Shown: one piece after another, positions 20,342 through 20,474 of the stretch
How the letters are laid out: each line of letters opens with the position of its first letter
How positions within the stretch are numbered: the stretch's first letter is position 1
Assembly (NCBI GenBank): GCA_900541905.1
Contig: UQLQ01000027.1
Location: 1-20,474, forward strand
Source of the DNA: an uncultured Oscillospiraceae bacterium
GTDB lineage: Bacteria; Bacillota; Clostridia; Oscillospirales; Acutalibacteraceae
Length of the DNA stretch: 20,474 nt
Direction of reading: 5' to 3'
Position numbers and translations under genes: made by a program
The notes under the pieces: model-generated
What the model was told of the DNA's origin: nothing
What the model saw: the letters and a program-made list of their open reading frames with translations, nothing else
The model's database searches: none

Positions 20342-20474
20342 TTATCTCTGCTTTTTACCTTTGGAAAGCGTATATAAAAGCACTCCTGCTGCACATGCCG
20401 CACATATACTTACTGCTGTAATAACTGCAACCATACTGTTTGTATCTCCTGTCCGGGGACTATCCATTCCTCCT
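20342..20474 (-). CDS. C-terminal end of a wall-anchored surface protein (partial)
   Basis: The last 43 codons of a gene that continues beyond the window. It reads GGMDSPRTGDTNSM, then a hydrophobic helix (MVAVITAVSICAACAAGVLL) and a basic tail KGKKQR before TAA at 20344-20342. This is a complete cell-wall sorting signal: an LPXTG-like box (SPRTGD), a membrane segment and positive residues. It has the same build as the GPQTGD tail of the phosphatase at 8061. The rest of the protein, and so its function, is not visible. An AGGAGG-ATG at the window edge resembles a start, but a sorting signal alone is not a sensible gene, so I treat it as the tail of a larger one. Confidence 0.8.
   Translation of the reverse strand, partial: GGMDSPRTGDTNSMVAVITAVSICAACAAGVLLYTLSKGKKQR

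Noticed and set aside
1..20474. CRISPR arrays, tRNA or rRNA genes, transposases, phage genes, toxin-antitoxin pairs
   Set aside because: I looked for regularly spaced repeats, cloverleaf-like segments and the usual protein motifs on both strands and found none.

Overview
The window looks like the chromosome of an endospore-forming, low-GC Gram-positive anaerobe of the class Clostridia. The evidence is an intact spoVT, the Firmicutes order rimP-nusA-ylxR-ylxQ-infB, a YabE-like G5/3D surface protein, two cell-wall sorting signals, strong AGGAGG ribosome binding sites, consensus sigma-A promoters with 17-bp spacers, and AT-rich intergenic DNA. The genus cannot be fixed from sequence alone.

Layout. 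1-4880: the translation/transcription-factor operon on the minus strand, with its own promoter and an intrinsic-terminator hairpin in the leader. 5000-5700: spoVT with its terminator. 5775-6640: a short-chain dehydrogenase with a clear promoter. 6842-10610: a two-gene unit encoding a large, secreted, wall-anchored purple-acid-phosphatase-like enzyme with two near-identical FIVAR repeats, and a YibE/F-type polytopic membrane protein. 10790-12280: a MecA-like adaptor (plus) that converges on rpe (minus) with a 4-nt stop-codon overlap. 12290-13600: a small membrane protein, a GNAT acetyltransferase and several strong hairpins. 13607-15000: the G5/3D protein, behind a perfect TTGACA/TATAAT promoter. 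15000-16320: an AT-rich accessory stretch with orphan palindromes and a membrane-protein gene interrupted by a frame change. 16362-17380: rplM-rpsI with promoter, probable L13 leader and terminator. 17480-18410: a TtcA-family tRNA thiolase. 18429-18933: a decayed DJ-1/PfpI-family pseudogene. 19100-20180: DAHP synthase. 20342-20474: the C-terminal tail of another wall-anchored protein running off the window.

Most genes are housekeeping: ribosome and transcription factors, tRNA modification, the pentose phosphate pathway and the shikimate pathway. The best candidates for unusual biology are the surface phosphatase/YibE-F pair, the leader attenuator of the rimP-nusA operon, the MecA-like/rpe antisense arrangement with a short upstream ORF and a sigma-E-like promoter, and the frame-interrupted membrane protein at a slippery run. 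I saw no CRISPR array, tRNA, rRNA, transposase or prophage gene.
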